From positions 1 to 36,454 of the forward strand of contig JAQRMW010000179.1 in NCBI GenBank assembly GCA_028599075.1: a DNA stretch of 36,454 nucleotides, written 5' to 3'. The translations under genes were made by a program, and so were the position numbers. Below the pieces are notes generated by a model. That model worked only from the letters and a program-made list of their open reading frames with translations. It searched no databases and had not been told where the DNA came from. Each line of letters starts with the position of its first letter. The stretch's first letter is position 1. This document shows positions 25,584-35,090 of this stretch, piece after piece. Source of the DNA: Urechidicola sp. (GTDB lineage Bacteria; Bacteroidota; Bacteroidia; Flavobacteriales; Flavobacteriaceae).

Positions 25584-26312
25584 ATGCATATTGTCAAAGT
25601 TGATGCCACCGAATCTACCAACACTTTTTTAAAAGAAATGTGCCAACAAAATACGTTAAAGAACTTTACCGTTGTCATTACTGATGAACAGACAAAAGGA
25701 CGTGGTCAAATGCATGCTAGTTGGCAGTCGGAGAAGGGTAAAAATCTAACTTTTAGTGTGTTGGTGCAGTTGAATGATTTAATAATTGATCAGCAATTTT
25801 ATATAAGCAAGATTATTTCTTTGGCTATTTATGAGGTATTATCTGATTTATTAACTACTAAAATTAATATTAAATGGCCGAACGACATTCTGTCAGCGCA
25901 TCAAAAAATATGTGGTGTATTGATTGAGAATTCAGTCAAAAAGACACAAGTAAATCATTCGATTGTTGGTATAGGTTTAAATGTTAACCAACAAAAATTT
26001 GAAAATTTACCACAAGCGACTTCTATGAAGCTACAGGCGAATACTACTTTTGATTTGGAGGTTGTTCTTATAGATTTGATTAAGACTATGAAAAAATACG
26101 TTGCAATCCTAAATGCGAAAAATTATCAGTTAATAGATACTCTATACTTAAATCATCTTTATAAGTTTGAAACACCATCTATGTTTAAAAATGATTCAGG
26201 AAAGTTTATGGGGAAAATTGTTGGAATTTCCTTACAAGGTAAATTACAAGTCGAACTTGAAGACGAAACTATAAAAGAGTTTGGATTAAAAGAAATTGAG
26301 TTTTTGAATTAA
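25584..26312 (+). CDS. birA: Biotin-[acetyl-CoA-carboxylase] ligase (BirA, catalytic form)
   Basis: Activates biotin with ATP and attaches it to the lysine of biotin carrier proteins. 242 residues with no N-terminal helix-turn-helix, so a monofunctional ligase rather than a biotin repressor. Shows ATESTNTFLKE near 8, the biotinyl-AMP loop KGRGQMHASWQSEKGKNL near 38-55, and IKWPNDILSAHQKICGVLIE near 92-111. Divergent from rsfS. Its carboxylase substrates would include pyruvate carboxylase, whose biotin domain is missing in this window. Confidence 0.94.
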   Translation: MHIVKVDATESTNTFLKEMCQQNTLKNFTVVITDEQTKGRGQMHASWQSEKGKNLTFSVLVQLNDLIIDQQFYISKIISLAIYEVLSDLLTTKINIKWPNDILSAHQKICGVLIENSVKKTQVNHSIVGIGLNVNQQKFENLPQATSMKLQANTTFDLEVVLIDLIKTMKKYVAILNAKNYQLIDTLYLNHLYKFETPSMFKNDSGKFMGKIVGISLQGKLQVELEDETIKEFGLKEIEFLN

Positions 26313-26320
26313 AATAAGCT

Positions 26321-27745
26321 CTACTTGTTGTTAATTACCCTTACAGAATCTAGTTCTAATCTTATTTTTAGCCAGATTCTCAATTTTTCTTCTTGCTGTT
26401 TTGTATTAGGGATTGAGTCGTACCAAGTGGCTCCAAAAATGGAGATTGTATCTATACTGTTGAAATTTGTGGTCATTACATTACCGTAACTCAATGTTTC
26501 TAAACCAGTATAATTTGCTCTAGCTTCTGCACTAATTTTGGTAAACGGAACACGATAATATTTGTTTAATTCCTTTTCCAATTCCTTTATCTTTTTCCCT
26601 CGTTCTTCAATTTTCATATCTCTAGAAGAAATTATCTCTTGATTTTGAACATACAAATCTGTAAGTTCTTGAACTTTGTTTTCAATATCTGTACTCGAAC
26701 TTTGTTCAATTACAAAATTTACATCTTCTAAATCATATTCTCCTAATTTACTTTTCCAAAAGGCAACTTTTTCTTCGGGAATAGAATTCCCATACAAGAG
26801 CAATTTGATAGTTTTAGTATGGTAATCAATATTTTCATCTTCAACTTCAAAAATATGAATACCGCTTTCTTTCATGTCAGAAATTAAATGTTTTGCATTA
26901 TTTTTAAAATGGCCTACTTTGTATAAGTTAGTAAATTCATAAACGCTAAAGCTAAAAATTAAAATAGCTATTGCAGTAGCTACCTGAGCTATCCGTTTTC
27001 TTTTTGCAGAGTTAATGTATTTAACCATCGGAAAACGCAAAAACTTGACAATTAAAAATGTTGCTAAAGCAATAAAAATAGTGTTGATAATAAACAAAAA
27101 CATCGCCCCGAAAAAATAGTCAATTTCCCACACTGCTAGTCCGTATCCGGCCACACATAGTGGTGGCATTAATGCAGTGGCAATTGCAACACCTGCAATT
27201 GTATTGGTTTGTTTTGTACGTCTGCTCATTGCCATTATCAATGCTAATCCACCAAAAATTGCAATAAATACATCACGCACATCAGGAGCGATTCTAGCCT
27301 TAATCTCTGGAGTGATATCTTGAAAAATAGGAATCTTAAAAAAGATAAATGAAGTTAATAGACTTACTGCGACCATAACACCAAAGTTTGCAAGCGAGCG
27401 TCGAAGCGTGTCAACATCATTAATTGCAATTGACAACCCAATTCCTAAAATTGGACCCATTAATGGAGAAATTAACATGGCTCCGATGACAACTGCAGGT
27501 GAGCTAATATTAAGGCCAATGGATGCAATAAGTATAGAAAAAGACAACACCCATGCAGTATGACCTTTCATAGAAATACCATCCTTTATGTCTTGGATAG
27601 TACCTTTTTTGTCAGTGTCTGCTCTGATGTCTAAAATTCCCTTAATAATAACTTTAAGGTCTTTCCAGATACTAGTGAGTTTTTCAGAATTCTCTTGATC
27701 TATAGTATCTTTTTTATTTTCATGATCTTCTGTTTTATTTTCCAT
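26321..27745 (-). CDS. DUF389 family membrane protein
   Basis: 474 residues. A charged N-terminal stretch of about 45 residues is followed by a DUF389 membrane domain (KGHTAWVLSFSILIASIGL near 56-75, VVIGAMLISPLMGPILGIG near 84-102, then helices up to about 265) and a soluble C-terminal half with a coiled coil (EERGKKIKELEKELNKY near 370-390). The family may be a transporter or structural membrane protein; no substrate is known to me. It converges on birA with 8 bp between stops and follows the mannose-1-phosphate gene by 13 bp. Confidence 0.88.
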   Translation of the reverse strand: MENKTEDHENKKDTIDQENSEKLTSIWKDLKVIIKGILDIRADTDKKGTIQDIKDGISMKGHTAWVLSFSILIASIGLNISSPAVVIGAMLISPLMGPILGIGLSIAINDVDTLRRSLANFGVMVAVSLLTSFIFFKIPIFQDITPEIKARIAPDVRDVFIAIFGGLALIMAMSRRTKQTNTIAGVAIATALMPPLCVAGYGLAVWEIDYFFGAMFLFIINTIFIALATFLIVKFLRFPMVKYINSAKRKRIAQVATAIAILIFSFSVYEFTNLYKVGHFKNNAKHLISDMKESGIHIFEVEDENIDYHTKTIKLLLYGNSIPEEKVAFWKSKLGEYDLEDVNFVIEQSSSTDIENKVQELTDLYVQNQEIISSRDMKIEERGKKIKELEKELNKYYRVPFTKISAEARANYTGLETLSYGNVMTTNFNSIDTISIFGATWYDSIPNTKQQEEKLRIWLKIRLELDSVRVINNK

Positions 27746-27758
27746 TAGTAGTTAATTG

Positions 27759-28835
27759 TTACACAAACTTATCTCCAAATTCTTTTTTTACTTGAGCTGT
27801 AATTTGTTTGATATCTTGTTCATCATCTTTAGGGCAAATAAGTAGCACATCGTCTTTTTCTACAACAATAAAGTTATCTAAGCCTTGTATTACTACACGT
27901 TTGCCATTTTGAGTTCTAATCATATTATTACTTGCATCTCTAAACATAACTTCTCCACCAACAGCTGCGTTTTGTTGTTCATCTTTTTGTAATTTATTGT
28001 AAAGTGATCCCCAAGTGCCTAGGTCATTCCAGCCAAAATCTACTGGTAAAGTGTGAACGTTTTTAGCGTTCTCTAATATTCCGAAATCAATAGATATATT
28101 TTCAGATTTGCCATAGTTATCATCAATAAATTGAGTTTCTTTTGAGGTGTTATAGCTGTCATTCCCTTTGCTAAAAAGAGCATGCATTTCTGGCAATTGT
28201 GTTTTGAAATTTTGTATAATGATTTTTACACTCCAAATAAATATGCCCGCATTCCAAAGATATTCACCACTATCAATAAATTTTTGAGCTGTTTCAAGAT
28301 TTGGTTTTTCAGTAAACTGCTTTACTTTCTTTATAGGGTTATTACTGTCATCAAATTGAATGTATCCATAACCCGTGTTTGGTGAATCAGGTTGAATTCC
28401 AAGTGTCATTAAAACATCATGTTGGCTGCTAAATTCAAAAGCTTCTTTTATATTGTTTGCAAAAGTTTTTTCGTCTTCGATCCAATGGTCACTTGGGGCA
28501 ATAATCATAACTGCATCAGGGTTGACAGCCTTTATTTTTAAAGCAGCATATAAAATGCACGGGGCAGTATTACGCATATTTGGCTCTAATAATAATTGAT
28601 TTTTAGTGGTGTCTTTAAGTTGTTCTAAAACCAAATCTTCATACCTTTTATTGGTAGATATAAAAATATTTTCAGTAGGGATGGTTTGTGATAATCGATC
28701 AAAAGTTTTTTGAATTAAAGATTTTCCTGTACCCAGCATATCATGAAACTGTTTAGGATTTTCTTGTGTACTCATAGGCCAGAATCGAGAACCGACTCCT
28801 CCGGCCATTATAACTGCGTAATAATTATTATTCAT
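27759..28835 (-). CDS. Mannose-1-phosphate guanylyltransferase
   Basis: Makes GDP-mannose from mannose-1-phosphate and GTP for surface polysaccharides. ATG 28835 (MNNNYYAVIMAGG) is chosen over a TTG at 28850; 358 residues. It has the nucleotidyltransferase motif MAGGVGSRFWPMSTQENPKQ, IAPSDHWI near 117, FTEKPNLETAQKFI near 178 and NAGIFIWSV near 199, and lacks the C-terminal phosphomannose isomerase domain. It overlaps the SprT-like gene stop by 8 bp (ATGAATAA). Confidence 0.94.
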   Translation of the reverse strand: MNNNYYAVIMAGGVGSRFWPMSTQENPKQFHDMLGTGKSLIQKTFDRLSQTIPTENIFISTNKRYEDLVLEQLKDTTKNQLLLEPNMRNTAPCILYAALKIKAVNPDAVMIIAPSDHWIEDEKTFANNIKEAFEFSSQHDVLMTLGIQPDSPNTGYGYIQFDDSNNPIKKVKQFTEKPNLETAQKFIDSGEYLWNAGIFIWSVKIIIQNFKTQLPEMHALFSKGNDSYNTSKETQFIDDNYGKSENISIDFGILENAKNVHTLPVDFGWNDLGTWGSLYNKLQKDEQQNAAVGGEVMFRDASNNMIRTQNGKRVVIQGLDNFIVVEKDDVLLICPKDDEQDIKQITAQVKKEFGDKFV

Positions 28836-29436
28836 ATTTTTTTGTTGCAATCACCATTTCAACTTCTGCATTTTGGTTGAATAGGTATATTTTTTTTGAT
28901 TTTAATTCTAGACACTCGTATCTCGTCCTTCTTTTATTTCCTTGCCGAAAGATACGGTTTTTAAAAACAAAATCAGAGCCGATTGGTATTTCAAAAATAA
29001 AAGATTTATCCGATTTTTCACTATATTTTTTCATGGCTAATGCTAATTGAACATCACTATCTGTACTTGCTTTTGGGTTTTTTAAATAGTATGCAAGAAG
29101 GGGGAGCAGTTCTTTTGGGAAAATTGTAGGATTTAAAAAAGGCAACATTAAATGTTGAAAATTTTGTTTCCACTCCTTACCATGAGGTTGCACTCGTTTG
29201 TGATTTAGATGTGTTACCAAATGCGCAATTTCATGGATTAAAGTCAATAAAAATTGATAAGGATTTAAATTGTTATTAACTGTAATTTGATGTTTTTTGT
29301 CTTTTGTCAATCTAAAATCACCATGTTTAGTTTCGCGCTTATTAACAATTTTAAGGTGATGTGGATATTTATTTAACAAATTAATTACCAAGTCTATTGA
29401 CGCTTCTGGAAGATAATTAGAAAGGGTTTTACGCAT
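28828..29436 (-). CDS. SprT-like zinc protein
   Basis: 202 residues. The zinc motif LIHEIAHLVTHLNHKRVQPH lies near 67-86, with HEIAH (H-E-x2-H) and H86 as the likely third ligand, as in SprT/Spartan-like metallopeptidases. A few C-terminal features differ: the CxxC zinc ribbon of many SprT proteins is missing. It is transcribed ahead of the mannose-1-phosphate guanylyltransferase gene with an 8-bp overlap. The substrate is unknown. Confidence 0.88.
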   Translation of the reverse strand: MRKTLSNYLPEASIDLVINLLNKYPHHLKIVNKRETKHGDFRLTKDKKHQITVNNNLNPYQFLLTLIHEIAHLVTHLNHKRVQPHGKEWKQNFQHLMLPFLNPTIFPKELLPLLAYYLKNPKASTDSDVQLALAMKKYSEKSDKSFIFEIPIGSDFVFKNRIFRQGNKRRTRYECLELKSKKIYLFNQNAEVEMVIATKKYE

Positions 29437-29440
29437 TTAA

Positions 29441-29448
29441 CAAAAGTA
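29441..29448 (-). promoter_or_regulatory. Possible -7 box of the SprT-like/mannose-1-phosphate unit
   Basis: Minus-strand TACTTTTG fits TAnnTTTG only 4 bp from the ATG, so the transcript would be nearly leaderless. No clear -33 element. Confidence 0.3.
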
Positions 29449-29593
29449 GTATTTTTAATATAAACATTGCTTTGATTATTTATATCTGTAACCTGCACAT
29501 TCGGTTGCCTTAAATAGGGTTTATATTTTTTTTGATTAACTGATAAATATCATAGTTAGATTTCAGGGTTGTAGTAACTTAGAGCATTATTAA

Positions 29594-29601
29594 CCCCCCC
29601 C
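29594..29601. promoter_or_regulatory. Homopolymeric C tract before the T9SS surface protein
   Basis: Eight consecutive C residues end 6 nt before the ATG of the surface protein. In this AT-rich DNA such a run is out of place. A slip-prone tract within the translation initiation region could change expression (inference). Confidence 0.6.
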
Positions 29602-29607
29602 TACGTC

Positions 29608-31236
29608 ATGAAAAAAATAATTACTTTAATTGGTTTTTTTATTTTTCTTTTTCAATTTCAAAATTCTTATTGTCAAGACTATTTAGAAACAGCAACTGCT
29701 CTTGGAAGTGGAACTACAATTGATAATTCAACTTTTTGGACTGATGTTTCAACTGTTACTATTGATGTAACAAATATTTCAAATGTATTACTTTCGGCTA
29801 GTATAAATATGAGAGCAGATGGTGCTGATACAGGTGAAAGAGAAGGAAATTATAATATTTATAGAAGCGACCTTATAACCGATAATAGCGGAATAATTAA
29901 GCGAGAAATTCTTAAGAATACAGACGGAACAGGTGTAGAAAGTTGGGGTATTGGAACACTTGTTCACATATTTGACACCTCCACACTTTCGGGGAATGTC
30001 ACCTATGTGCTTGAGCATAGTAATCAAGGGTCGGCAAAGACTGGTAGAAACATATTTTCTTCGAGCCGTTTAACAGCAGTTGCTTTAACTACTGAAGTAA
30101 ATGGTAATGAATTAAGCAATGATATTAAAAGGCTTGATATTGAAGAAACTTCAACTTCTGCAACTTATGAGGCTGTTGCGGGTTTAACTTCTAATTTAGT
30201 TACGTTACCAGTTACTGGAGTTATAGGAGATATCTATGTTGCAGCATCAATCAATAGTAGGGCTAATGGTGGAGGAGCGGTTGCTGAATATAAACTTGAA
30301 TACTCTAAAGATGGGGGAAGTAATTGGTCTGATTTAGGTAAGTCAGTTAAACGTTCTATGATTAATAATTTTGATAATGGTATCATTAGTTTAGTTGGAT
30401 TATTACCAAATCAGGGTGTTAGCCCTAATTATCTGTTTAGAGTGGCGCATAGAAGGGTTAGTGGAACTACAACAATATATACTTATAATGCAAACCTTAT
30501 TGTGGTGGCATTAACACATGGTAATGGGTTTTTCCCTACTTTTTATAGTGAAATAGCTAGTCCTGGTGTAGATATAACAGGGGTAAGTACACCAAGTACT
30601 TTGGTAACATCGTCAGGTTTTACATCAGTAGCAGATATAGGAGGTGTAGGTCCCAATTTGTATGTACACACTCAATATTTAGTTAGTGCAACGAATTTAA
30701 ATGAATCTGCTCCACAAAGAATGAGAGGTCGTAATCAATTATTTTTAGATGATGGCACTACGCTTCAAGCAGCGGATGCTTATTTTCGTTATATTCCTGA
30801 TAATAGTAGTTTTGGTAGCGGTGGTTTTATTGGTTTAGCAGAAGATTTAGATTCAGAAATTACTTATATAGTAAGTATGAATCACGATATTGCAGACATT
30901 TCAGATCCAGATGTAACAGAAGACGAAGTATTAACAACTTCAGAAGTTATTCTTACTGGTTTTCAAACTTATGATTCAAGTCTTGTTCTCGCAAATGATA
31001 ATATTAAGTACGAGCAAGAGATTAAAATTTTCGGATTTCTAGGTAAAATCGAAATTAGAAGTGCCGAGCCTATTGATGCTGAAATTAAAATATATAATAT
31101 TTTAGGGAAATTAATTTCTTCGAGTCAAGTGCATAATCAAAGTGATACTTCTATTGACCTTGGTAATTTTAAAGGAATAGCTATAGTTTCTATTATATCT
31201 GAAGGAAGGGTTATAACTAAGAAAGTAATTATTTAA
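29608..31236 (+). CDS. T9SS-targeted surface protein with three internal repeats
   Basis: 542 residues: signal peptide 1-22 (MKKIITLIGFFIFLFQ, then QNSYCQ), a beta-rich body and a type A T9SS sorting domain at about 472-542 (AEIKIYNILGKLISSSQ near 491-507, LGNFKGIAIVSI, RVITKKVII). Three diverged body repeats are visible at about 55-162, 205-304 and 348-452. The first two share S-x-N-x-RA (SINMRADG, SINSRANG) and end in TAVALT or VVALTH; the third ends in EVILTGF. It is cell-surface or secreted. No catalytic motif or known ligand is recognised. Plus strand, alone, between convergent and divergent minus genes. Confidence 0.85.
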   Translation: MKKIITLIGFFIFLFQFQNSYCQDYLETATALGSGTTIDNSTFWTDVSTVTIDVTNISNVLLSASINMRADGADTGEREGNYNIYRSDLITDNSGIIKREILKNTDGTGVESWGIGTLVHIFDTSTLSGNVTYVLEHSNQGSAKTGRNIFSSSRLTAVALTTEVNGNELSNDIKRLDIEETSTSATYEAVAGLTSNLVTLPVTGVIGDIYVAASINSRANGGGAVAEYKLEYSKDGGSNWSDLGKSVKRSMINNFDNGIISLVGLLPNQGVSPNYLFRVAHRRVSGTTTIYTYNANLIVVALTHGNGFFPTFYSEIASPGVDITGVSTPSTLVTSSGFTSVADIGGVGPNLYVHTQYLVSATNLNESAPQRMRGRNQLFLDDGTTLQAADAYFRYIPDNSSFGSGGFIGLAEDLDSEITYIVSMNHDIADISDPDVTEDEVLTTSEVILTGFQTYDSSLVLANDNIKYEQEIKIFGFLGKIEIRSAEPIDAEIKIYNILGKLISSSQVHNQSDTSIDLGNFKGIAIVSIISEGRVITKKVII

Positions 31237-31255
31237 CTAAATGTTATTTGAAAAA

Positions 31256-31936
31256 TCATGGCGTGCTAGAAGAAACTTGTAGCACCTTTCCGTTGTAAAT
31301 TTGATTTCCTGTCAGTGCAAAATTATAAATATAGTTTGCCATTTCTAAAGCGGTAGTTGGTGCTTTATATTCTGGGAAAGCTTCCGCTAACATTTCTGTT
31401 TGTACAGCACCTAATGCTAGTACATTAAATGAAATTCCGCTATCTTTATATTCTTCGGCTAATAACTCTGACAGGGTTATGACAGCGCCTTTTGACGAAC
31501 TGTAAGCTGAAAGTCCTGGAAATTTCACACTTCCTTGAATCCCTCCCATACTACTTATTGTTACTACATGACTTCCTTTTGATAAATGTGGAATCAAAAT
31601 TCTTGTCAATTCTGCAACTGCAAAAACATTCACTTTATACACCTCTAAAAAATCTTGAGTAGAAGTTTCTGTAAAAGGTTTGTTCGCCAGTTTCCCCGCG
31701 TTGTTAATTAATACATCTACTTGTTCCCAATTAGATTGTACATAATCGGTTACCTTATTAAAATCACTCTCTAAGGATAAATCAACAGATAAAGTAGTAA
31801 TGTGTTTATTATTTAATTTTTTAATTGGGTCGATATTTCTTGAAATTGCCAAAACATTGCAATTGTTTTTTGCAAAGAGTTGAATCAATTCAAATCCAAT
31901 TCCACGGCTAGAACCAGTAACTATTATATTTTTCAT
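31256..31936 (-). CDS. Short-chain dehydrogenase/reductase
   Basis: 226 residues of a classical SDR. Nucleotide-binding TGSSRGIGFE at 7-16, NNAG near 78, and the active site tyrosine and lysine in SAYSSSKGA near 143-151 with SS upstream in VTISSMGG. NAD(P)H-dependent oxidoreductase acting on an unidentified substrate. It lies 15 bp after the large lipoprotein gene and converges on the T9SS protein gene with 19 bp between stops. Confidence 0.93.
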   Translation of the reverse strand: MKNIIVTGSSRGIGFELIQLFAKNNCNVLAISRNIDPIKKLNNKHITTLSVDLSLESDFNKVTDYVQSNWEQVDVLINNAGKLANKPFTETSTQDFLEVYKVNVFAVAELTRILIPHLSKGSHVVTISSMGGIQGSVKFPGLSAYSSSKGAVITLSELLAEEYKDSGISFNVLALGAVQTEMLAEAFPEYKAPTTALEMANYIYNFALTGNQIYNGKVLQVSSSTP

Positions 31937-31951
31937 AATTTTTGCTTAACT

Positions 31952-33481
31952 CTATTCAAAAATAATATGCTGATAGGCACCAATATCTGGTGTAGTAACT
32001 CTATTAGCGCCTAAAATATCTAAAGGGATTTGGCTAGCAGCAATATTATCTGCCATATTATTTCCTGCAGATTCCTCGCCAATAATTAATTCGTTTTCAA
32101 ACGGCTCTTTAAAATTTGGATCTTCGTTAAAGATGTTGTTTTGATAATGAGTGATATCATCAAATTCATATTCCGGGATACCATCAAAATTATTATTGAA
32201 ATCATCAAAACGGATGAGGTTGTTTTTGAAATTATAATTGAATTGAGAACCTTCAATTTTATCGACAATTAACTCAATATTGTTACTTCCATAAATGATA
32301 CAATTGGTAAAGTTAGCTGCGACTAAATCTCTAGTCTCAACAATTTCTGATCCATCACTTACATAGGTAAAAAAGTTATTAATTAATACAGTAGGAAATT
32401 GTCTTAAACCACTGTTCCAGAAATTAGCAAAAGTAGAATGTGTAAAGTTATATATCCCACCAATTGTACATGCCAATGATGAAAACCCAGCATTGTTTAT
32501 CACCAAATTTTCTCCTAATATATTGGTTTCTCTTCCTAGAATACCGTAGTTGGCAAAATTATATAACTGTGAATTCTTAATAGTTAAGGTTGGCATAGTA
32601 TTGCTACCGATAGAATCCATAATAATTCCGACACTAGCATTTTTTATTGTAGCAAAATTGATGTTGTGGTCTTTACTTCCGGCACGTAACCAAATGGCAC
32701 CCCATTGCCCAGGGACATCGCTAAAACTAGGCTCTAATCTATCTCCTTCTAAAGTTACTTGGTTGTCTAGTTCTCCTTCAATATTTAAGGTTGCATCTTT
32801 GTCAACAATCAAACCAGAATTAGAGTGAAAGTGAATACTTGCTCCAGCTTCAATAGTCAAAGTTTTTCCTTCGGGCACAGCACAATATCCATAGATAACA
32901 TATGGTTTTTCATTTGTAAAAGTAGTATCGTCATCTAGATAAAACCCTTGAACATCTATTGTATCGCCATTGCCATCAACCCCAATAGGAATAGTCGCAA
33001 TGATTCCTTCCGAATCTCTCGACGGGAATAAAAAGTTAGCATCTTGAACAAGAGTAACCAAATCAACATCTTGTTCGTTTATTCCGTTATCGAATAAAAT
33101 TTTATCAGTATATAATGGATCCGTTTCTTGAGTAATATCTATAGTCGTTTCAATAAAAATATAGAGGCTGTCTTTGGCTAAAATTTCAATATTTTGAAAT
33201 GTTTTTCCTGGAATTCCATCTACATTCAAGCGATAGTTAGATTGTTCTCCTAGTTCTAATCCAATACTTGGAATGTTAATGTCTTTGCTACTATTATTAT
33301 ACACTTTTAGATTGTATGTGCTAGATCCAATATTGGTAAAAACAGTATCTAAGAAAACGGTATCTTTAGAAAAAGTAAGTTCTCCATTGCTAGGAATAGT
33401 GTCAAAATCATCGCGACATGAAGATAGTATTACAATAAAAATAATGGGAAGCAAAAGCCAATAATTCTTCATAAAATTCAT
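31952..33481 (-). CDS. Large lipoprotein with beta-helix-like repeats
   Basis: 509 residues. The leader ends in VILSSC, a lipobox, so an outer-membrane or surface lipoprotein. The second half has short hydrophobic strand repeats typical of a right-handed parallel beta-helix (GLIVDKDATLNIEGELDNQV near 223, LTIKNSQLYNFANYGILGRE near 302, NIELIVDKIEGS near 402), and the C-terminus holds the RVTTPDIGAYQH motif often seen in such proteins. Start may be ATG 33481 or ATG 33472 (MKNYWLLL). No enzymatic residue is recognised. Confidence 0.8.
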   Translation of the reverse strand: MNFMKNYWLLLPIIFIVILSSCRDDFDTIPSNGELTFSKDTVFLDTVFTNIGSSTYNLKVYNNSSKDINIPSIGLELGEQSNYRLNVDGIPGKTFQNIEILAKDSLYIFIETTIDITQETDPLYTDKILFDNGINEQDVDLVTLVQDANFLFPSRDSEGIIATIPIGVDGNGDTIDVQGFYLDDDTTFTNEKPYVIYGYCAVPEGKTLTIEAGASIHFHSNSGLIVDKDATLNIEGELDNQVTLEGDRLEPSFSDVPGQWGAIWLRAGSKDHNINFATIKNASVGIIMDSIGSNTMPTLTIKNSQLYNFANYGILGRETNILGENLVINNAGFSSLACTIGGIYNFTHSTFANFWNSGLRQFPTVLINNFFTYVSDGSEIVETRDLVAANFTNCIIYGSNNIELIVDKIEGSQFNYNFKNNLIRFDDFNNNFDGIPEYEFDDITHYQNNIFNEDPNFKEPFENELIIGEESAGNNMADNIAASQIPLDILGANRVTTPDIGAYQHIIFE

Positions 33482-33522
33482 TTGGTATAAAAATATAACA
33501 ATTATTAGAGTTGATTATTGCT

Positions 33523-34554
33523 TTAGACCTTTTTTATCAATTCGATTTCAAAGAGTTTGCTCCAATTTTTTCCTGTAACATATAATTTTTTGTTTTCTCG
33601 GTCGTAAGCAATTCCATTAAGAACATCTAGTGTTGAATGCTGCTCGACTACATTTCTAAGACCATTTAAGTCGGCAACACCTTCGACCTTTCCGGTTGTA
33701 GCATCAACAATTAAAATTGAATTTTGTTGATAGATGTTAGCATAAATTTTTCCGTCAATATATTCTAATTCATTTAAGCTTTCAACTTTTCGTTTGTTGG
33801 TATAAGCTTCTATATAGCTTTCTTCTGCTTGAGTTTTAGCATTTAAAAACCAGATGCGCTCTGTGCCATCTGTTTTTATCAAGTGTTTACCATCATTTGT
33901 CAGTCCCCAGCCTTGAATGCTATTCTTATATTTAAATGTTCCTTTTTGTTCAAAAGTTTCAAAATCATAAATGAAGCCAATTCCCTTTTGCCAAGTCAGC
34001 ATAAAAATTTGATCGTCAAATCGAGTCATGCCTTCACCAAAATATTGATTATCTAAATTTATTAGTTGTAATACCTTTCCGGTTTCTAACTCAACTTTTC
34101 GCAAAGATGATTTCCTATGTTGACCTGTACTTTCGTATAAAAAGCCATTGTGTATTTCTAATCCTTGTGTATAAGCATTTTTATCGTGAGGGTACGTGTT
34201 AATAATTTTAAAGGTGTAAATATCAGGGGCTTTATCTGCTAAAAAAACAACAGTATTACTCAGCTTTTTTGTTTTTTTGGCATAAAAGGCAATGGCAGTT
34301 ATGGTATGTTTTCCTAGTTTATAATCACTGATATTTAATTGTGCATTAAAATTAGCATCGGATTGAATTGCTTTTCCATCGATAGAAAACTGAACAGAAT
34401 CTATTGGGTTGTTATTTTCATCAGCAAATGAAATTGTTAATTCTTGAGTGATATTTAACTTTTTGGGAGTGGTTAGTTTAAATTTGTAATTGTCATCACA
34501 AGAGATAAAAAGTAGTGAAACAAATATGAAGAGGAGGCTTTTTCTAATTAGCAT
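33523..34554 (-). CDS. Glutaminyl-peptide cyclotransferase (glutamine cyclotransferase family), lipoprotein
   Basis: 343 residues from ATG 34554; an in-frame TTG at 34575 is less likely. The leader MLIRKSLLFIFVSLLFISC has a lipobox. After an Ig-like beta domain of about 90 residues (ITQELTISFADENNNPIDSV), the C-terminal beta-propeller matches bacterial glutamine cyclotransferases: HDKNAYTQGLEIHNGFLYES near 148, YFGEGMTRFDDQIFMLTWQ near 178, LNELEYIDGKIYANIYQ near 262, and LNGIAYDRENKKLYVTGKNW near 315. It would form N-terminal pyroglutamate on peptides or proteins. Confidence 0.88.
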   Translation of the reverse strand: MLIRKSLLFIFVSLLFISCDDNYKFKLTTPKKLNITQELTISFADENNNPIDSVQFSIDGKAIQSDANFNAQLNISDYKLGKHTITAIAFYAKKTKKLSNTVVFLADKAPDIYTFKIINTYPHDKNAYTQGLEIHNGFLYESTGQHRKSSLRKVELETGKVLQLINLDNQYFGEGMTRFDDQIFMLTWQKGIGFIYDFETFEQKGTFKYKNSIQGWGLTNDGKHLIKTDGTERIWFLNAKTQAEESYIEAYTNKRKVESLNELEYIDGKIYANIYQQNSILIVDATTGKVEGVADLNGLRNVVEQHSTLDVLNGIAYDRENKKLYVTGKNWSKLFEIELIKKV

Positions 34555-34607
34555 TTGATTGATTTTTATAAACAAGATTTCATTCTACAAATAAAGCGAA
34601 TATATTA

Positions 34608-34637
34608 TTTGAAATGTCAAAAATAGTCTTAAATTTG
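34608..34637 (+). promoter_or_regulatory. Promoter of rpmE2
   Basis: TTTG at 34608-34611 and TAAATTTG at 34630-34637, spacer 18 bp, fit the Bacteroidota -33/-7 consensus. ATG 34688 lies 50 bp downstream. Confidence 0.7.
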
Positions 34638-34687
34638 CACACTCAAAAATAGCTACGTCAAAAAGCGTGGTAATAAATATTCTAAAA

Positions 34688-34939
34688 ATGAAAAAAGGTA
34701 TACACCCAGAAAATTACAGAATGATGGCATTCAAAGATATGTCTAATAATGATGTATTTTTAACACGTTCAACAGCAGACTCTAAAGAAACTTTAGAAGT
34801 TGATGGTGTTGAATATCCATTAGTGAAGTTAGAGATTTCTAGAACTTCACATCCATTCTACACAGGTAAGAAAAAATTAATCGATACTGCAGGACGTATT
34901 GATAAATTCAAAACTAAATACGCTAAATTTAAGAAATAA
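34688..34939 (+). CDS. rpmE2: Ribosomal protein L31, type B
   Basis: 83 residues from ATG 34688; a GTG at 34667 extends the frame but adds no family sequence. Begins [20 protein letters not shown], then [12 protein letters not shown] and [20 protein letters not shown], all typical of L31B. It lacks the CxxC zinc motif of type A L31, so it is the zinc-independent form. Followed by a strong terminator. Confidence 0.97.
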   Translation: MKKGIHPENYRMMAFKDMSNNDVFLTRSTADSKETLEVDGVEYPLVKLEISRTSHPFYTGKKKLIDTAGRIDKFKTKYAKFKK

Positions 34940-34965
34940 GCATTTAGTTATTATAAAGAGTAAAT

Positions 34966-34993
34966 CCTCGACGAAAGTCGAGGGTTTTTTTTT
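34966..34993 (+). terminator. Rho-independent terminator after rpmE2
   Basis: Arms CCTCGAC (34966-34972) and GTCGAGG (34977-34983) with a GAAA tetraloop, followed by a nine-T run from 34985. Confidence 0.92.
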
Positions 34994-35090
34994 GATTCAA
35001 AATTGAAGCATAGATATGTGTATGCTCTATTCTTTTGATTCTTATTGAGTTGTGCAAAAAATTGATTATATTGCATACAAATCTTAGCCT

